Shown piece after piece: positions 33,203-46,070 of a stretch of DNA of 64,000 nt; position 1 is the stretch's first letter; each line of letters starts with the position of its first letter. Under the pieces are notes generated by a model that did not search any database, was not told the DNA's origin, and saw nothing but the letters and a program-made list of their open reading frames with translations. The position numbers were made by a program, and so were the translations under genes. This stretch comes from Kingdonia uniflora (taxonomy: Eukaryota > Streptophyta > Magnoliopsida > Ranunculales > Circaeasteraceae), in NCBI GenBank assembly GCA_014058105.1, contig JACGCM010001497.1:1054001-1118000 (forward strand). Reading direction: 5' to 3'.

Positions 33203-36200
33203 TGTCACGCCCTAAAATCCAGTAATCGGTAGCTAGACCAATTACTGAGATTCGAGTATGTGCAGGTCAGGGAATCCAAAGATTCGCCCCACGATCAACT
33301 GAGCCGTAGACAAATTTTGGCCCAATCATTCACAATAGTATCACAACAGAGTAATAAGGAAAAACAGAAACATCAGAATACTAAAATAACAATATCTAAA
33401 CGTAAGATTCTACAAACCTCTACACAGTAAGCCCGATAGTAATAACTGGAGAATGAGCCTCCAGTTCAGCTCCCTAAAGATCACCACAGCAACAACTAAA
33501 ACCTAAAATAACCTGCCACAGAAAGGGGATGCGAGAGTGAGCAAACAATGAGCTCACTATCTCCCAAGAATAGCTAAACGATTATACCAACCAATAAGAT
33601 AGATATAATAATGATAATAGGATATAATAATATCTAACGATAAACAATATATATAACTAAATATATACAAGATGCCTAATAGGTATCTAATTGGTACATA
33701 ACTCGTCTAATGATTATATATAACTATACCAAATTATACATACACATCTCGAGCAAAGGAGTGCTAAGACTATAACTACACTCCAGTCCCAAGGACTACT
33801 AACTATACTCTAATCACTACCGTGGTCCTCAGTGCCACAAGCGACTAACCTACCTCAGAAATACAATCACACATGAGAGTAAACACCTTCGGCTCACAAT
33901 AATCCAACAGGGTTACCCAAACCCCAACCAGGCACAACACCAAAGCTATCACAAACTGAGCGAGATTGCCCACAACCAAAATACTTGCCTAAAGCTCATA
34001 GCAACCAACCAGATACAAAAGAGGGAGGAATAGATGTAGAGAAGAGATAATTATGCAGAAGGAAGATGAATCTAATTACACCACAAATCAATTAGGAAAA
34101 GATGAATCCAAACAAGAGGAGAAGAATATGATGAACTAGGATAAACCCATAATTATCCCAATGCAATGATATGTTATGATAATGATATGATGGAATGAGA
34201 TAATCTTATGATTATCCCAAGTGCAGAAGATTATATATTAAACATAATGCAGAAAGGGTTAAGGATTTCTATCAGAAGAACCTACGAATTGGAAATATGC
34301 AGAGATGCAATGATATGCTTGATGATGATGATGATGCGTTATGATGCAAAATGATTTAGTGATGTCAACCCAAAGGGCTAGCCTTCATGACTAAAGTGGG
34401 CTGACAACTGCTAAAGAAGGATTACCTTAAAGGACCATTATGGATACAGGTGTGATTTTTCTAGGCTGATCAGGCTGGGGGAATTACACTGGGCGTCACA
34501 AGCACCCCAAAGAATCACATCCTCAGTCACACACAAGGAACCACAGTCCTTACCACCCACATGTCACATATAATACGGGCCAGAGGGATGTATTCGATCG
34601 CAATAATATAAGAGAATATATTATCTATGGATGTGAGCAAAAATTCTAAAGACTGAAACACAACTGCTACCAACACAGCCAGCATATAATAGAATAACCA
34701 CCTGCCTGATAGCGTGGCAACCAGACTAACACAGATGCCCTCCTGTGACTCAGTTGCACCATTTAAACCTAGATGAAACAGCAACCTAACCGTCAGGACA
34801 TCAAAAGAACATCAGTCTCTAAGATTCCCCAAAGCAATATGATTACCATCAAGTACTACAGTACTCTAGCTGTCAACACAGACTAGTACTCATGGGGTGA
34901 CCTACAAGTGTCCAACAAGTAGCCAACAATCCCCAATAACTGAACTGCGTCACAATCCCCTAATCATGTACATAAGTTACTAGCACGGATGTACAGGAAC
35001 CCACCAGGTCTGTCTATACCCAAGGTGACAATCTCTGCAAACAGATGTTCGACGGTGACAGTTTCCCTATACTGATGTGGCAGTCCACCCCAGTAGATTC
35101 CAACTTTACGGGTGGCGTACAACTTTATAAACCACCTGGCTCAGCCGCGTACCTCACTGAGCCATATTGTCTCCTAGATGACGGAAGGGATCACAGCCCT
35201 AACAGCCTCATCCCGGGGAAGAAAGGCTTACGAGTAAGCTCCATTAGCTCTAAGAACCATGAGGACAATAAGTGTCATAACACGATAAGCAAACAATCCT
35301 AAGGCAAACTATCAGAAGTTCAATATCTACGACCAACCACCACTGACAAGCTGTCTGCTCACCACCAACTACTAACAGTCCAGGAGATTCCACACTCCCA
35401 CAGGGAATCTTATATTCCAACCAACCACCAATCACAACGACAGTGCTCAAGGACCAGGCCTCGAGAACACAAAGTACACCTAGGCTAATCTTAAGACAAA
35501 TCAAAACAATATCAGGCAAGAGGATAAGCTCCGAATCGAAGACCATGTCTTACTGAAGCTATGTCCCTCCAAGACTACCCTGGAACCAAGTCCAACAACC
35601 TAAACTAACTAAGGTGCTACACTATAAGGTGAGAACTAAAGTTTCAGAACTACACTATCTCAGCAAAATGGTAACTAAACCACAGCCGTCCATACATCTC
35701 TACTAATAGCCAAACCTAGTTACTAGTACCCTAAAACAAGTTGGGCACCCTAATAACTAGCCAGCAATACCATACTCAATATTTTATATATATAATGACA
35801 TTGAGGTGTCGCAACACACTGAGATATGTCTTTGTTCTCAACCTCAACGAAGAAAAGATTCGTGAAAACCACCCTCAATGAAATCGGTCTAAGAGGAATC
35901 TCAGGAATCATCGTCACATCTACGACAATAGAGAATAACCTCCTCTGGTTAATCATAACCTATGGATTCTATCTAGTAACTAAACTCATATTATTGTGGG
36001 TTTTACTAACTTATCAAACCCTTAAATACTTTTGTCTAAGGTAATGCTAAACGGATAACCAGTAAAGTATCCTAAGCAATTAACCCATATACTAACCTGA
36101 TCACAGATACAAATATACTAAACTATGCATTTCTATAACTCATGGATCAGCATAATAATCTAGTTATTTAGGAAGATAAAACTCGCCTGATAATAATCCA

Positions 36201-37174
36201 AGTCCGGTAGAAACCAACTCGGAAAATCGAACCTAGGATCGACGATGAAGCAATCAGAACAACGAACAAGCTACCACAACCAATAACAACAACAAGTAAA
36301 CAATCAATTCAAGAAAACGACATCAAACCCAAACCCTAGAAATCAGACCTACACCGAAATCGAGCGAAAGGAACGGAAAAGGAATCGGGAATTTCTTACC
36401 GAGGATAGGAGCAAAGCTTGCGACGAAGCGGGCAAAGAATCCTCGAGCGATGGGAAAGATAGGATCTAGAGTATGTAGGAGAGGGGAATAGGCTAGGGAG
36501 AGAAAAGAGAGAGAGAGGGAGAGAAAGGGCAAGTGAGGAAAAGAGGAAATAAAACCCAAAAAAGCTGAAAACGCACCTCTGTTTGAATAGGAAATAATCC
36601 TGTTTGAACAGAGTGAAGTGTATTCGAGCAGAGACAAGTCTGTTCGAATAGAAAGGGGTCTATTCGAACAAAAAAGGTCATGTTCGAACAGAACTGCTCC
36701 TGCACCAAAAAATTAACCCCGGAAACACCACGGACCACCACCACTACCACACAAATACTACTACAAGCCCAACAAAGGCTTCTCAAGGAAAAATCACCAC
36801 CTCCACCGCCTCACGGCCACCAAAACGCCTAAACCCCCAAAAATGAACATTTTCCTTGGGAGACTCCGGAAACCTACCGGCCAATCCAACGGCTCACCGA
36901 AACTACCCCAAACCACACACACATCAAACAAACATTACTAACAACCCATCTAGGGGTTCCCAAGGCCACAACGCCACCTCCTCCTCTGAATAACCTCTGA
37001 ACTGCCAAAACTACAAAAACGAATCTAATACTAAACCACCGAAAGGAATAAATGGATGCATAATGGATGAAAAAGTATATGCGGAATATGAATGCGGAAC
37101 TTAACGTGGAGGCATAATAATAATAATACTTAATAATAATTAAATAAAATAACCCAAAAATCTGGGACATTATA
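33203..37174 (-). mobile_element. Solo LTR (about 4.0 kb) of a long-LTR gypsy element, minus orientation
   Basis: The insert is bounded by perfect 5-bp direct repeats CTGAG (33198-33202 and 37175-37179). On the minus strand it begins TATAATGTCCCAG (a TG-to-TA change at the edge) and ends TTAGGGCGTGACA. The ends resemble those of 39931-41537 (TGTAATGACCCG ... GGGGCGTGACA), so the two look like one family in opposite orientation. No pol domain is present, which fits a solo LTR left by recombination. LTRs this long and with these ends suggest the Tekay/Del chromovirus group; that is an inference. Internal features include a GAT microsatellite near 34321 and a TTCGAA-palindrome cluster (36575-36690). 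Confidence 0.75.
36575..36690. repeat. Cluster of TGTTCGAACAGA-like palindromes
   Basis: Seven near-copies of (T/A)GTTCGAA(C/T)AGA occur within about 115 bases, in the form TTTGAATAG, TTTGAACAG, TTCGAGCAG, TTCGAATAG, TTCGAACAA and TTCGAACAG. They lie within the solo LTR, near the end that is 5' on its own strand. Confidence 0.65.
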
Positions 37175-37680
37175 CTGAGAGACTTTAATGGCTAAAGCCA
37201 TTACAATAAAATATGATAATGTACGAGGCATGCATGAGCATGTCCTAGAAATGATAAATCTAACTGCTAAACTTATAACATTGGGGATGGAGGTGAATGA
37301 TTTCTTTATTGTTTAATTTATTTTAAATTATTTACCTTCAAAGTTTGGTCCATTCCAAATTTGTTACAACATTATTAAGGATAACTAGAATGTAAATGAA
37401 TTGGCCAGCATGATTGTTTAAGAGGAGGCAAGGATTAAGCAATTAAAAAATCATTCAGTTCTTCTTACAACACGAGAAGCTATAAAGAATCAAAAGAAGC
37501 CTGATAAGAAATGAGGACCACTCAAGGTATAGGGGGACTTATAATGCTATTAAAGCTCCTAAGATGGAATGTGACAATGAACGTAATAGGTGCATCTTCT
37601 GTAAAATGATGGGGCATGTTAAGGAAGATTATGATGGACCAATCTAGAAAAAGAATGCAGAGATTAGTACGTAAAAGATG
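37175..37680 (+). pseudogene. Copia gag, C-terminal part
   Basis: Coding sequence resumes directly at the duplicated CTGAG: MAKAITIKYDNVRGMHEHVL and EMINLTAKLITLGMEVNDFF, typical of the copia UBN2-type gag. A gag zinc-knuckle remnant (GHVKEDYDG) lies near 37614-37640. There are several stops. Confidence 0.65.
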
Positions 37681-37688
37681 GAATCATT

Positions 37689-38440
37689 TTGAACCTAGAT
37701 TTTACTGATCTCAGTGTATGTGCGGATTGTATTAAAGTCAAACAAATAAAACACACCAAGAAGGGTACCCCAAGAAGTACGGAGCATTTTGAAATTATCC
37801 ATACATACATTTATGGACTTTTTACCACTCCCTATTTTATGGGAGAAAAATATGTTATCACCATTATTGTCGACTATTCACGTTATGGTTATGTTTATTT
37901 ATTTAAGTGAAAAATCTCAAGCAGTGAATGTCGTTGAGGTGTACATTACTGAGGTTGAAAGACAATTAGTCAAAAAGGTGAAAGTCATTAGGTCAGATAG
38001 AGGTGGTGAATACTATGCATGGTAATCGTAGATATGATAAATCAGGTCAGTGACTTGGCCTATTTACCAAACTCCTTGAAAAGCTTAGTATTCGTGTTCA
38101 ATACACAATGTCAGCAATGCCACAACATAATGTTGTAGCTAAAATGCATAATCGTACTTTAATAGAAATGGTTAGAAGTATGATAAGTAATTCAACTTTA
38201 CCCGTATCTTTGTAGATTGAATCTCTAAAGACCGTTGTGGAGCTATTAAATTAGGTTCCTAGTAAGGTAGTTCCTAAAACTCTATTCGAGCTTTGGACTA
38301 GAAGGAAATCTAGTTAAATACATTTTCATGTTAGGGGATATACAGCGAAGGCTAGAATTTACAATCTACATAAAAAGAAATTAGCCCTTAAAACTATCAG
38401 TGGGTACTTTATTGGTTACCCTGATAAGTTAAAAAGGGTA
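37689..38440 (+). pseudogene. Copia integrase (broken, catalytic Asp changed)
   Basis: The frame starting at 37689 reads CADCIKVKQIKHTKKGTPRS, the end of the zinc-binding region. The core follows as FEIIHTYIYGLFTTP, where the usual HTDICGPF has lost its catalytic Asp to Tyr. VDYSRYGYVYLFK, a one-base shift, KVIRSDRGGEYY (second Asp kept) and a weak NGVAERMNRT-like segment near 38125-38160 follow. The order and motifs match Ty1/copia. Multiple stops. Confidence 0.75.
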
Positions 38441-38799
38441 TAGGTTTTACTATCCTACCCATAGTACAAGAATTGTTAAAACTGGTAATGCCAGATTCCT
38501 TAAAAATTACGAAATTAATAGGAGTAGTGAATCACGAAATATAGTTATTGAGGAAGTGAGGGAGCAAGTTCCATTACCCATAACTTCTAATCATGTTATT
38601 GTTCCTATGGTTGTTGATCAAATCGACAATACCGATCCAAGGGGATAATCAGCCACTCCATAATGAGATTATTACTAATGAACTGATAATAGAGGCAGTA
38701 CAAGAAATAAATCCACGCTGATCCCAGCGGGAAAGGAGATTTGTTATTTTGGATGATTATGTGGTGTACATGAATCTTAATTTAACATAGGGACCATTA

Positions 38800-39930
38800 A
38801 GGAACCGATTTCATTTTCACAAGCCATAGATAGTAGTAATTCTACTAAATGGATTGATGTTATGAAAAAAAATGTTGAAATCAATGGACCATAATAAAGT
38901 TTAGGATCTCGTTCAATTGTTAAAAGGATACAAGAAAATAGGTTACAAATAGATCTTTAAGACAAAATGTGACAGTAATGGAAATATCGAACGATATAAA
39001 GCCCGACTTGTGGCCAAAGGTTTTACTCAGAAATAATGCATTGATTACAAGGAGACCTTTTCACCTGTATCCAGGAATGGCTTACTTAGAATTATTATGG
39101 CATTGGTGGCTCATTATAATTTAGAATTACACCAAATAGATGTAAAAATTGCTCTTCTAAATGGGATTTGTGATGAAGAAGTTTATATGAATCAACCTGA
39201 TGGTTTATCCGAAGAGGAGAAAGAAAATATGGTTCAGAAGCTTAAGAAATCAATATACGACCTTAAGCAAACTTCCCGTTAATGTTACATTAAGTTTCAA
39301 TGTAGCATTGTCCCTTCTGGTTTTAAGGAAAACATTGTTGATAAATGTATATCTTACTTGTTAGTAATGATCTTGGCCTGCTTTACCTGACTAAGAAGTT
39401 TCTCTCTAAGAACTTTGAAATGAAAGATTTTGGTCTGGCATCTTACGTGATTTGAATTAAAATCTATTGAGACCGAGCACAAGGATTGTTAGGGTTGTAT
39501 AAGAAAGACGATACCAATAAAGTGTTAGAGAAATTCGGTATGAAAAATTGTTCAGCTAGTGATGGACCAATTCAGAAAGGTGATAAATTTAGCCTTATGC
39601 AATACCCAAAGACTGAATGGGAACCTAAACAAAAGAAAAATATTATGTACGTGTCTGCCATGGGGAGTCTAATGTATGCGTAGACTTGTACTAGACCGAA
39701 CATAAACTTTGTCGTCGGTATGCTAGGTAGATATCAAATCAATCCAAGGATGGACCATTGGAAAGCAAGAAAGAAGATTATGAGGTACTTGCAAGAAACG
39801 AAAGATTACATGCTTACATTTAGGAGGTCTGATCATTTAGAAGTGATTGGTTACTCAGACTCAGATTTTGTTGGATACCCTGATAGTAGAAAATCTACTT
39901 TTGGTTGTCTTCCTACTGGCTGGAGGGGTA
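38800..39930 (+). pseudogene. Copia reverse transcriptase and start of RNase H (internal deletion)
   Basis: Pieces of the reverse transcriptase are recognisable: ARLVAKGFTQK near 39003-39035, then 39097-39282 (ELHQIDVKIALLNG, KKSIYDLKQTSR). Between about 39340 and 39370 the sequence jumps from the VDKC region to the SNDLGLLYLTKKF region. The stretch that should hold the catalytic YVDD is absent, so there was a deletion. RNase H begins with GYSDSDFVGYPDSRKSTFG near 39850-39910 and is cut by the solo LTR at 39931. It continues at 41538. Confidence 0.75.
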
Positions 39931-41537
39931 TGTAATGACCCGATTTATTTTTTTGTTTATTATAAGTAAATATTAGTATCCATATTTTTTTTAATTGATA
40001 TCATGTATCGTGTTCTATAATTTTATGTTAGAATTCTTAGAGTGGTCTTTGGACTTCACCGTCGATGTAAATGCATTAGAGCACCGTTGGTGTGGTTGGT
40101 GTGGGTGTCGAATATCTGATAGTTTTCTTTAGGATTATTTACTCATCATGCCATGATACTTATTTTTTGAATGATTCATCGAGCTTGTAGAGCTACTCCT
40201 TAAGCTTCTTTTTACTTCGTTGTTAGTTTTAGGAAATCATTTGCGTTTGAGTATTCTCGTGGCTTTGTCCTTGAGTGTCAAGTTGTTGTTTGATGTTTAT
40301 ACTGTCGTCATTGATGTTGGAACCTAGTGGGATTTGTGTCCATCAGTTTTGGAGACTTAAGTACATAGTCGTTAAAGAGTTGTGATTATAAACTCTGTTC
40401 TCAGGGATTGTTGACTACTTGTTAGAAACATGTAGGTTATCCCATGTGTACTAGCCTATGTTGACTACTATAGTACTCAAGCAATTTATGGTAATCATGT
40501 CTGTGTTAGGTAATCATGGAGACTTCTTAAGTTGATATCTTCGATAATGAGATTGAATAGATAAACCAACTCTAAATCGGCTAACCCCCTATAGATTACT
40601 AGGATTCCTAGATCGAGTTAAAATAGTAGGTGAGTTTGGGCAGGTTACTACCATACCTATGGTACTCATCCTGGAGTGTGGGATGGTATGAGACAGTTCT
40701 TCTTTGGTACCCATCTTATCCTCCGTGAGGTTAAAATTCCTTGGAATTAAAATAAAGTGAGGGCAATTAAGCTCCTTGGGTTAAAATGTCCAGAACACTC
40801 TGATCAAGTGAAATATCCTTAGCTTGGTCGAGCTTGACAAAAATCGAACCCCTTGTATCCAATAATGATCTCTTTAAATGTCTAAGTCATACGTTAGCGG
40901 TTGATCAACCAAATCATATAGCAATTCTTCTTAGTGCCTCTCATTAACTCGGAGTATAGTTTATAGTCTTGGTTTTCCTTTCCATCTAATTTTTTAGCTT
41001 AATGTGTTTATTAAATTAGGTTTATTGTACATCTCGATTAGGCATATTCATTATCTTTGGCACATATCATTTTATCACCTGCATAAGTCGTATATTTAGC
41101 TAATACTATTATCATCTCATTAATCGGTATAATTGTTTAGCTATTTTGGGAAGTTCGTGAGCCGTGGTTTGCTCACACTCGCAATATAAACATTTTAAAT
41201 CTAGAGATGTAGCGGTTGTGGTTGAGGCGATCCTGTTAAAGAGATAAAGCTGAAGGCTTGATTCTTTGTTATTATTTTGGATCACGGATTGGATGTACTC
41301 GAGAGAGCTTTATTTATGATATTGTTGTTTCTAACCTATTGAGGTTTGTAGTAATTTTAGTATAATTATCGTTGTTCTTTTCTTCCACTGTTATTTTATT
41401 CTTATTACTCTATTTTGTGCACCAGCAGATTATTGAGCCTAACTTTATTTTTGGCTTGGTTATCATTGGGGACCTGTACGTCCTTGAATTTTAGTAATTG
41501 GTTTGGTTTACTAATTATTGGAATTTGGGGCGTGACA
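39931..41537 (+). mobile_element. Solo LTR (1607 bp) inserted in copia RNase H
   Basis: The insert begins TGTAATGACCCG and ends GGGGCGTGACA. It is flanked by perfect 5-bp repeats GGGTA (39926-39930 and 41538-41542). Removing it and one GGGTA restores the RNase H reading context. It contains no coding domain. Its ends resemble those of 33203-37174 in opposite orientation, but it is far shorter, so it is either internally deleted or from a different subfamily. Confidence 0.85.
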
Positions 41538-41542
41538 GGGTA

Positions 41543-42395
41543 ATTTCATGGAAGAATACAAAACAAGATAGTATTTATTCATCTATCCAGGCTAAATTTG
41601 TGGCATGCTAAAAGGTAATAGATCACAGTTTATGGTCGTAGAATTTTATCTCAGGACTTGGAGTTGTCGACTATATTGCCAAGCCGTTGAGAATTTATTA
41701 TAAAAATACTGCAGCAGTCTTTTTCTCCAAGAATGATAAGTATTCTAATGGTGATAAGCACATGGAGCTAAAATATTTATCAGTCAAGGAGTCTATTCAG
41801 AAACAATAAGTGTCTATAGAGCACATAAGCACAACGTTTATGGTTACATATCCATTAACTGAGAGATTACCACTAAAGATATTTAAGGAACATGTTCAAA
41901 GTATGGGTCTTGGGAAAATTTCATGGCATTTTCTTTATAGTTATAGATTTTTAATTTGATTGTTCTCTTTTGATATCTTATTGGGATCTTATTACAGTAT
42001 GTTTATGATATTTTTCATGTTTACTATTATGTGTACACATGTATGTGATTGGATAAATGATAACATGAAAGTCTTTTCACAAAGACATTATTAATAAACC
42101 TTTTATAAGCATATTTGCTAACGCCTATAAACCTTACTTATGAACCAAGTTAAATAGTTTATTATTGTTGTGGTATATGGAAGGAAATGTGTTACAAATT
42201 TGCATAAGAACGTCATGACTCGCTTTAGTAAATTATTTGATTTTGGTATTATGATGAGCAATAAAGATGGTATGACTTGGATATATTTTAAATCGCCCAC
42301 GTATGAGTTATTTAATCGTTGAGTCCTTTGTTTTGCAAATGTAAGTTTTATCAAGTAGAATTTTCAAAACTACTTCATATAGACCAAGTGGAAAA
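41543..42395 (+). pseudogene. Copia RNase H end and 3' untranslated region
   Basis: Sequence after the solo LTR continues the copia RNase H (ISWKNTKQDSIYSS, then FFSKNDKYSNGDKHMELKYL and SVKESIQKQ, VQSMGLG) with stops, to about 41960. The remainder up to 42395 is non-coding. A short purine stretch AAGTGGAAAA (42386-42395) immediately before the LTR is the likely polypurine tract. Confidence 0.7.
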
Positions 42396-42628
42396 TATAA
42401 GGCTTATTGTGGCCTACATGAGTAGGAGTCTTTTAGTAATTATAGGCTTTTATTTATGATGATCCAAGTCCTAATAGGAAACTAATCTTATTGTTAATGA
42501 AGTTAAGGTTTCCTACAATTCTCTACTTTGATGAAAAGTAGTCTTATAGAATTAGGAAACTAGGTCATCTCTCTACCTTATATAGATGTGTCTGGCCCAT
42601 CAACTAATGCACTATCTCAAAGTTAAGG
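42396..42628 (+). repeat. 3' LTR of the copia element, left part
   Basis: Begins TATAAGGC and aligns with 6122-6357, with shared runs such as TTTATGATGATCCAAGTCCT and ATCAACTAATGCACTATCTC. It ends at about GTTAAGG, where LINE sequence takes over. Confidence 0.8.
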
Positions 42629-43118
42629 TCTTTGAGAAATGGGTAAAGTGTTATTAGTGTTGTTCTTAGAGACTACAGGGGTACCCCTATTACTGTTATT
42701 GCAGGAACTTCAAAGTTTGTGCCAGTCCCTTTGTAAGAGCTTAAAGCAGTTGAAGATGGGCTTATTATGGCCATAAAGTATAGAGTACCAAGAGTGCAGT
42801 TCAGATGTGATTTTTCTATTATGGTGGGCTACTTTAGGAAGACTAATTATATTCCTTGGGTTGCTAGATTCAAGTTTGGCAAGATTCAAAGATTGATCTT
42901 TCAAGTGGAGACATTTGAGATAATCCACAACTGATACAGGGCCTTTAAATGATTAAGCCCAAAGGCTTGGATGATTTTAATCTCATCCCTTTCCTAGGGT
43001 GTTTTGAAGTCCTACAATAAATCAAAGTATTTACAACTATGGAGGCCATCATACTTCTTAATTTATTAGGTTTTATTTTCTTTCTAGTTTTCTTTATTTC
43101 TAGATTAAGTTTAGCTCT

Positions 43119-46070
43119 TAGTTTGCATCCGGATCTTTATCATATTTATTATATCAAAGATACTTGTGTTTATAAGGTTGCACCTCAATGTCGGGTTCCT
43201 TTTACTATTGGTAAATATAGTGAGGAGATTTTGTACGATGTCATTGACATGGATGTTTGCCATATTATTCTTGGAAAACCTTGGTTGTTTGATTTAGATG
43301 TTGATAGTAAGGGACGTAACAATACGTACACATTTACAAAAGATGGTCTCAAGTATATGTTTACTCCTATGAAGCCCAATGTGAAGCCTAAGCACCTCCG
43401 ATTGCGAAAATGCTTTTATTGCTTTTCGATGATGTGGAGAAAGATGTTCAAGAGGCCAAAACTATTTCTGCTCTTGTTTCTAAAGGTGATGTCTCCAATC
43501 CTAATGACATGCCTCAAGAAGTTAAAGCCCTTTTACATAAATTTTCTAACATTCTTCCTATCGAGTTTTCAGATTCTTTACCTCTTATGAGAGATATTTA
43601 ACATCACATCGATCTTGTTCTGAGTGCAAGCTTGCCAAACTTACCACATTACCATATGTTGCCAAAAGACTATGCAATTTTATAAGAGCAAGTACAAGAC
43701 CTACTTTCTAAAGGCCTTATTCGTCCATCAATGAGCCCGTGTGCAGTTCCGGCACTTCTAGTCCCAAAGAAAGATGGCTCTTGGAGCATGTGTGCTAATA
43801 GTCGAGCTATTAACAAGATCACGGCACGTTATCCAAAGAAAGATGGTTTTTGGAGCATGTGTGTTGATAGTCGAGCTATTAACAAGATAACGGTACTTTA
43901 TCGTTTTCCAATTCTTCACCTTGATGATATGCTGTATATACTCTCTGGTTCAAAAATCTTCTCTAAAATTGATCTCAAAAGTGGTTATCACCAAATTCGA
44001 ATCCATCCCGGAGATGAATGGAAAACGGCTTTCAAAACTAAAGAATGATTATATGAATGGCTTGTTATGCCATTTGGTTTGTCTAATGCTCCTAGTACGT
44101 TTGTAAGGCTTATAAATAAGGTTTAAAAGCCTTTCTTGAACAAGTTTATCCTCGTTTATTTTGATGATATTCTCATGTATAGCAAAGATGAGAAAGAGCA
44201 TCTTCACTATATTTGGAAAGTATTTTAAGCACTCCAAGATACCTCTCTCCAAATTCAACTCAAGAAGTGTATATTTATGCAAGCTAAGCTTATTTTCTTG
44301 GGATTTGTCATTTCCGCCGATGGTATTTATGTTGACAAAGACAAAGTCAAAGCTATTCGTGAGTGGCCCACTCTAAAAATTATTTTTGATGTTCGATCTT
44401 TTCATGGCTTGGCGTCCTTTTATCGCCAATTTGTATAAAAAAAATTCTACTATAGCGGCCCCTTTTACCAATTGTTTAAAACAATCTCGCCTTACTTGGA
44501 GTCCCAAACCCGAACAAAGTTTCACCCTACTCAAAGAAAAACTATCTTTGGCACCTATTCTTATTATGCCCAATTTTACTCAATTATTTGAGGTTGATTG
44601 TGATGCCTCCACCCATGGTATAGGTGTCGCTTTAACTCAGGAAAGAAGACCAATTGCATATTATAGTGAAAAGTTATGTGAAGCTCACCATACTTAGACT
44701 ACTTATGAGTTGGAATTTTATTCGGTTGTACAAGTTCTTAAGCATTGGAAACATTATTTGCTTCAAAAGGAATTTCTATTATATACCGATCATGAAGCCC
44801 TTTCATACATCCAAAGTAATACCAACATTAATCGAATGCATGCTCGTTGGATCGTCGTATTTCAACAATTTAATTTTTCTATCAAGCACAAACCGGGGAA
44901 ACAAAATAAAGTTTTTGATGCCTTAAGCTGGTGTACATCCCTTTTTGTTACCGTTCGTACATCTATCGTTGTTTTTGATTATCTTAAAGAACTTTATATC
45001 GATGATACGGAATTTTTGGAGATGTGGGAAAAATGCAACAATAATCAAAGAGGTACGCTGACTTTCTTCTTTATGATGGTTTTTTTTTCTTGGTACTCGT
45101 TTTTGTATTCCCCAAGGTTTTTTATGAAAATACGTTATTTAAGAGCTACGTGGAGGCGGTCTTGGTGGATATTTAGGTCGTGATAAAATAATTGCTTTGG
45201 TAGAAGACAATATTTTTGGCCTTCTTTTAAAAAAGATGTTGCGGACTTCGTTCACAAATGTTGTGTATGCCAACAAGCCAAAGGTTATGCTCAAAATACG
45301 GGCCTCTACACCCCTCTTCTGGTTCCCGACTCACCTTGGACCGATATTTTTATGAATTTTGTATTGGGACTCCCTCACACTCAAAGAGGAGTTGATTCAA
45401 TTTGTGTGGCAGTCGATCGCTACTCAAAGATGGTACACTTCATCCCTTACAAAAAAAACTCATGATGTGGTTCAAATCGTAAATTTATTCTTTCGAGAAA
45501 TTGTTCGCCTACATGGTGTTCTTCAATCTATTACTTCCGATCGCGATAGTAATTTTTTAAGATATTTTTGGCAAACTCTTTGGCAACGTTTGGATACATC
45601 TTTAAAATTTAGTAGTATCGCCCACCCACAAACCGATGGTCAAACAGAAGTAGTTAATCGCACTTTGGGAAATTTGCTTCGTGCCTTATCCGGTTCCAAG
45701 CCAAGGCAATAGAATTTATGTCTTCCTCATGCAAAGTTTGCCTATAATGCTTCCACAAGTTGAACTACCAGTTTTTCTCCTTTTCAGATTGTTTGTTCTA
45801 CGATTCCTAAGTACCCTCTCGATCTAGTGAATCTTTCTAAAGTTTCGGGTGTGAATTTATTGCCTAATAATTTCCTCGATCAAGTTGCCGAAATTCATGA
45901 GATGGTTACAAAAAATATTGAAGCTTAAAATGCCAAGTGCAAAACTTCGACCGATGCACATCAGCGTGTTCAAACTTTTGAAGTTGGTGATCTTGTCATG
46001 GCCTATTTGAAAAAGAAACGTTTCTGGTTGGCACTTACAATAAATTGAAGATAAAAAAATTCGGGTCATG
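43119..46070 (+). pseudogene. Gypsy pol: protease remnant, reverse transcriptase, RNase H, integrase
   Basis: In order: the end of the protease domain (VPFTIGKYSEE, DMDVCHIILGKPWLFDLDVD, 43190-43320); a linker; reverse transcriptase (about 43690-44330: [46 protein letters not shown] with catalytic DD); RNase H (about 44570-44930: FEVDCDASTHGIGVALTQ, YTDHEALSYI); and integrase (about 45215-45712: [32 protein letters not shown]). A C-terminal tail runs to about 46070. Stops occur at 43599, 44046, 44124, 44226 and 44696, and there are frameshifts near 43410, 44430 and 45060. A 69-bp in-frame duplication lies at 43764-43901. It cannot be translated whole. Confidence 0.85.
43764..43901 (+). repeat. 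69-bp in-frame tandem duplication within reverse transcriptase
   Basis: Copies at 43764-43832 and 43833-43901 share CAAAGAAAGATGG, TTGGAGCATGTGTG, AGTCGAGCTATTAACAAGAT and a terminal TTAT. Each encodes the [15 protein letters not shown] motif, which normally occurs once. The unit is 23 codons, so the frame is kept. Confidence 0.9.
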
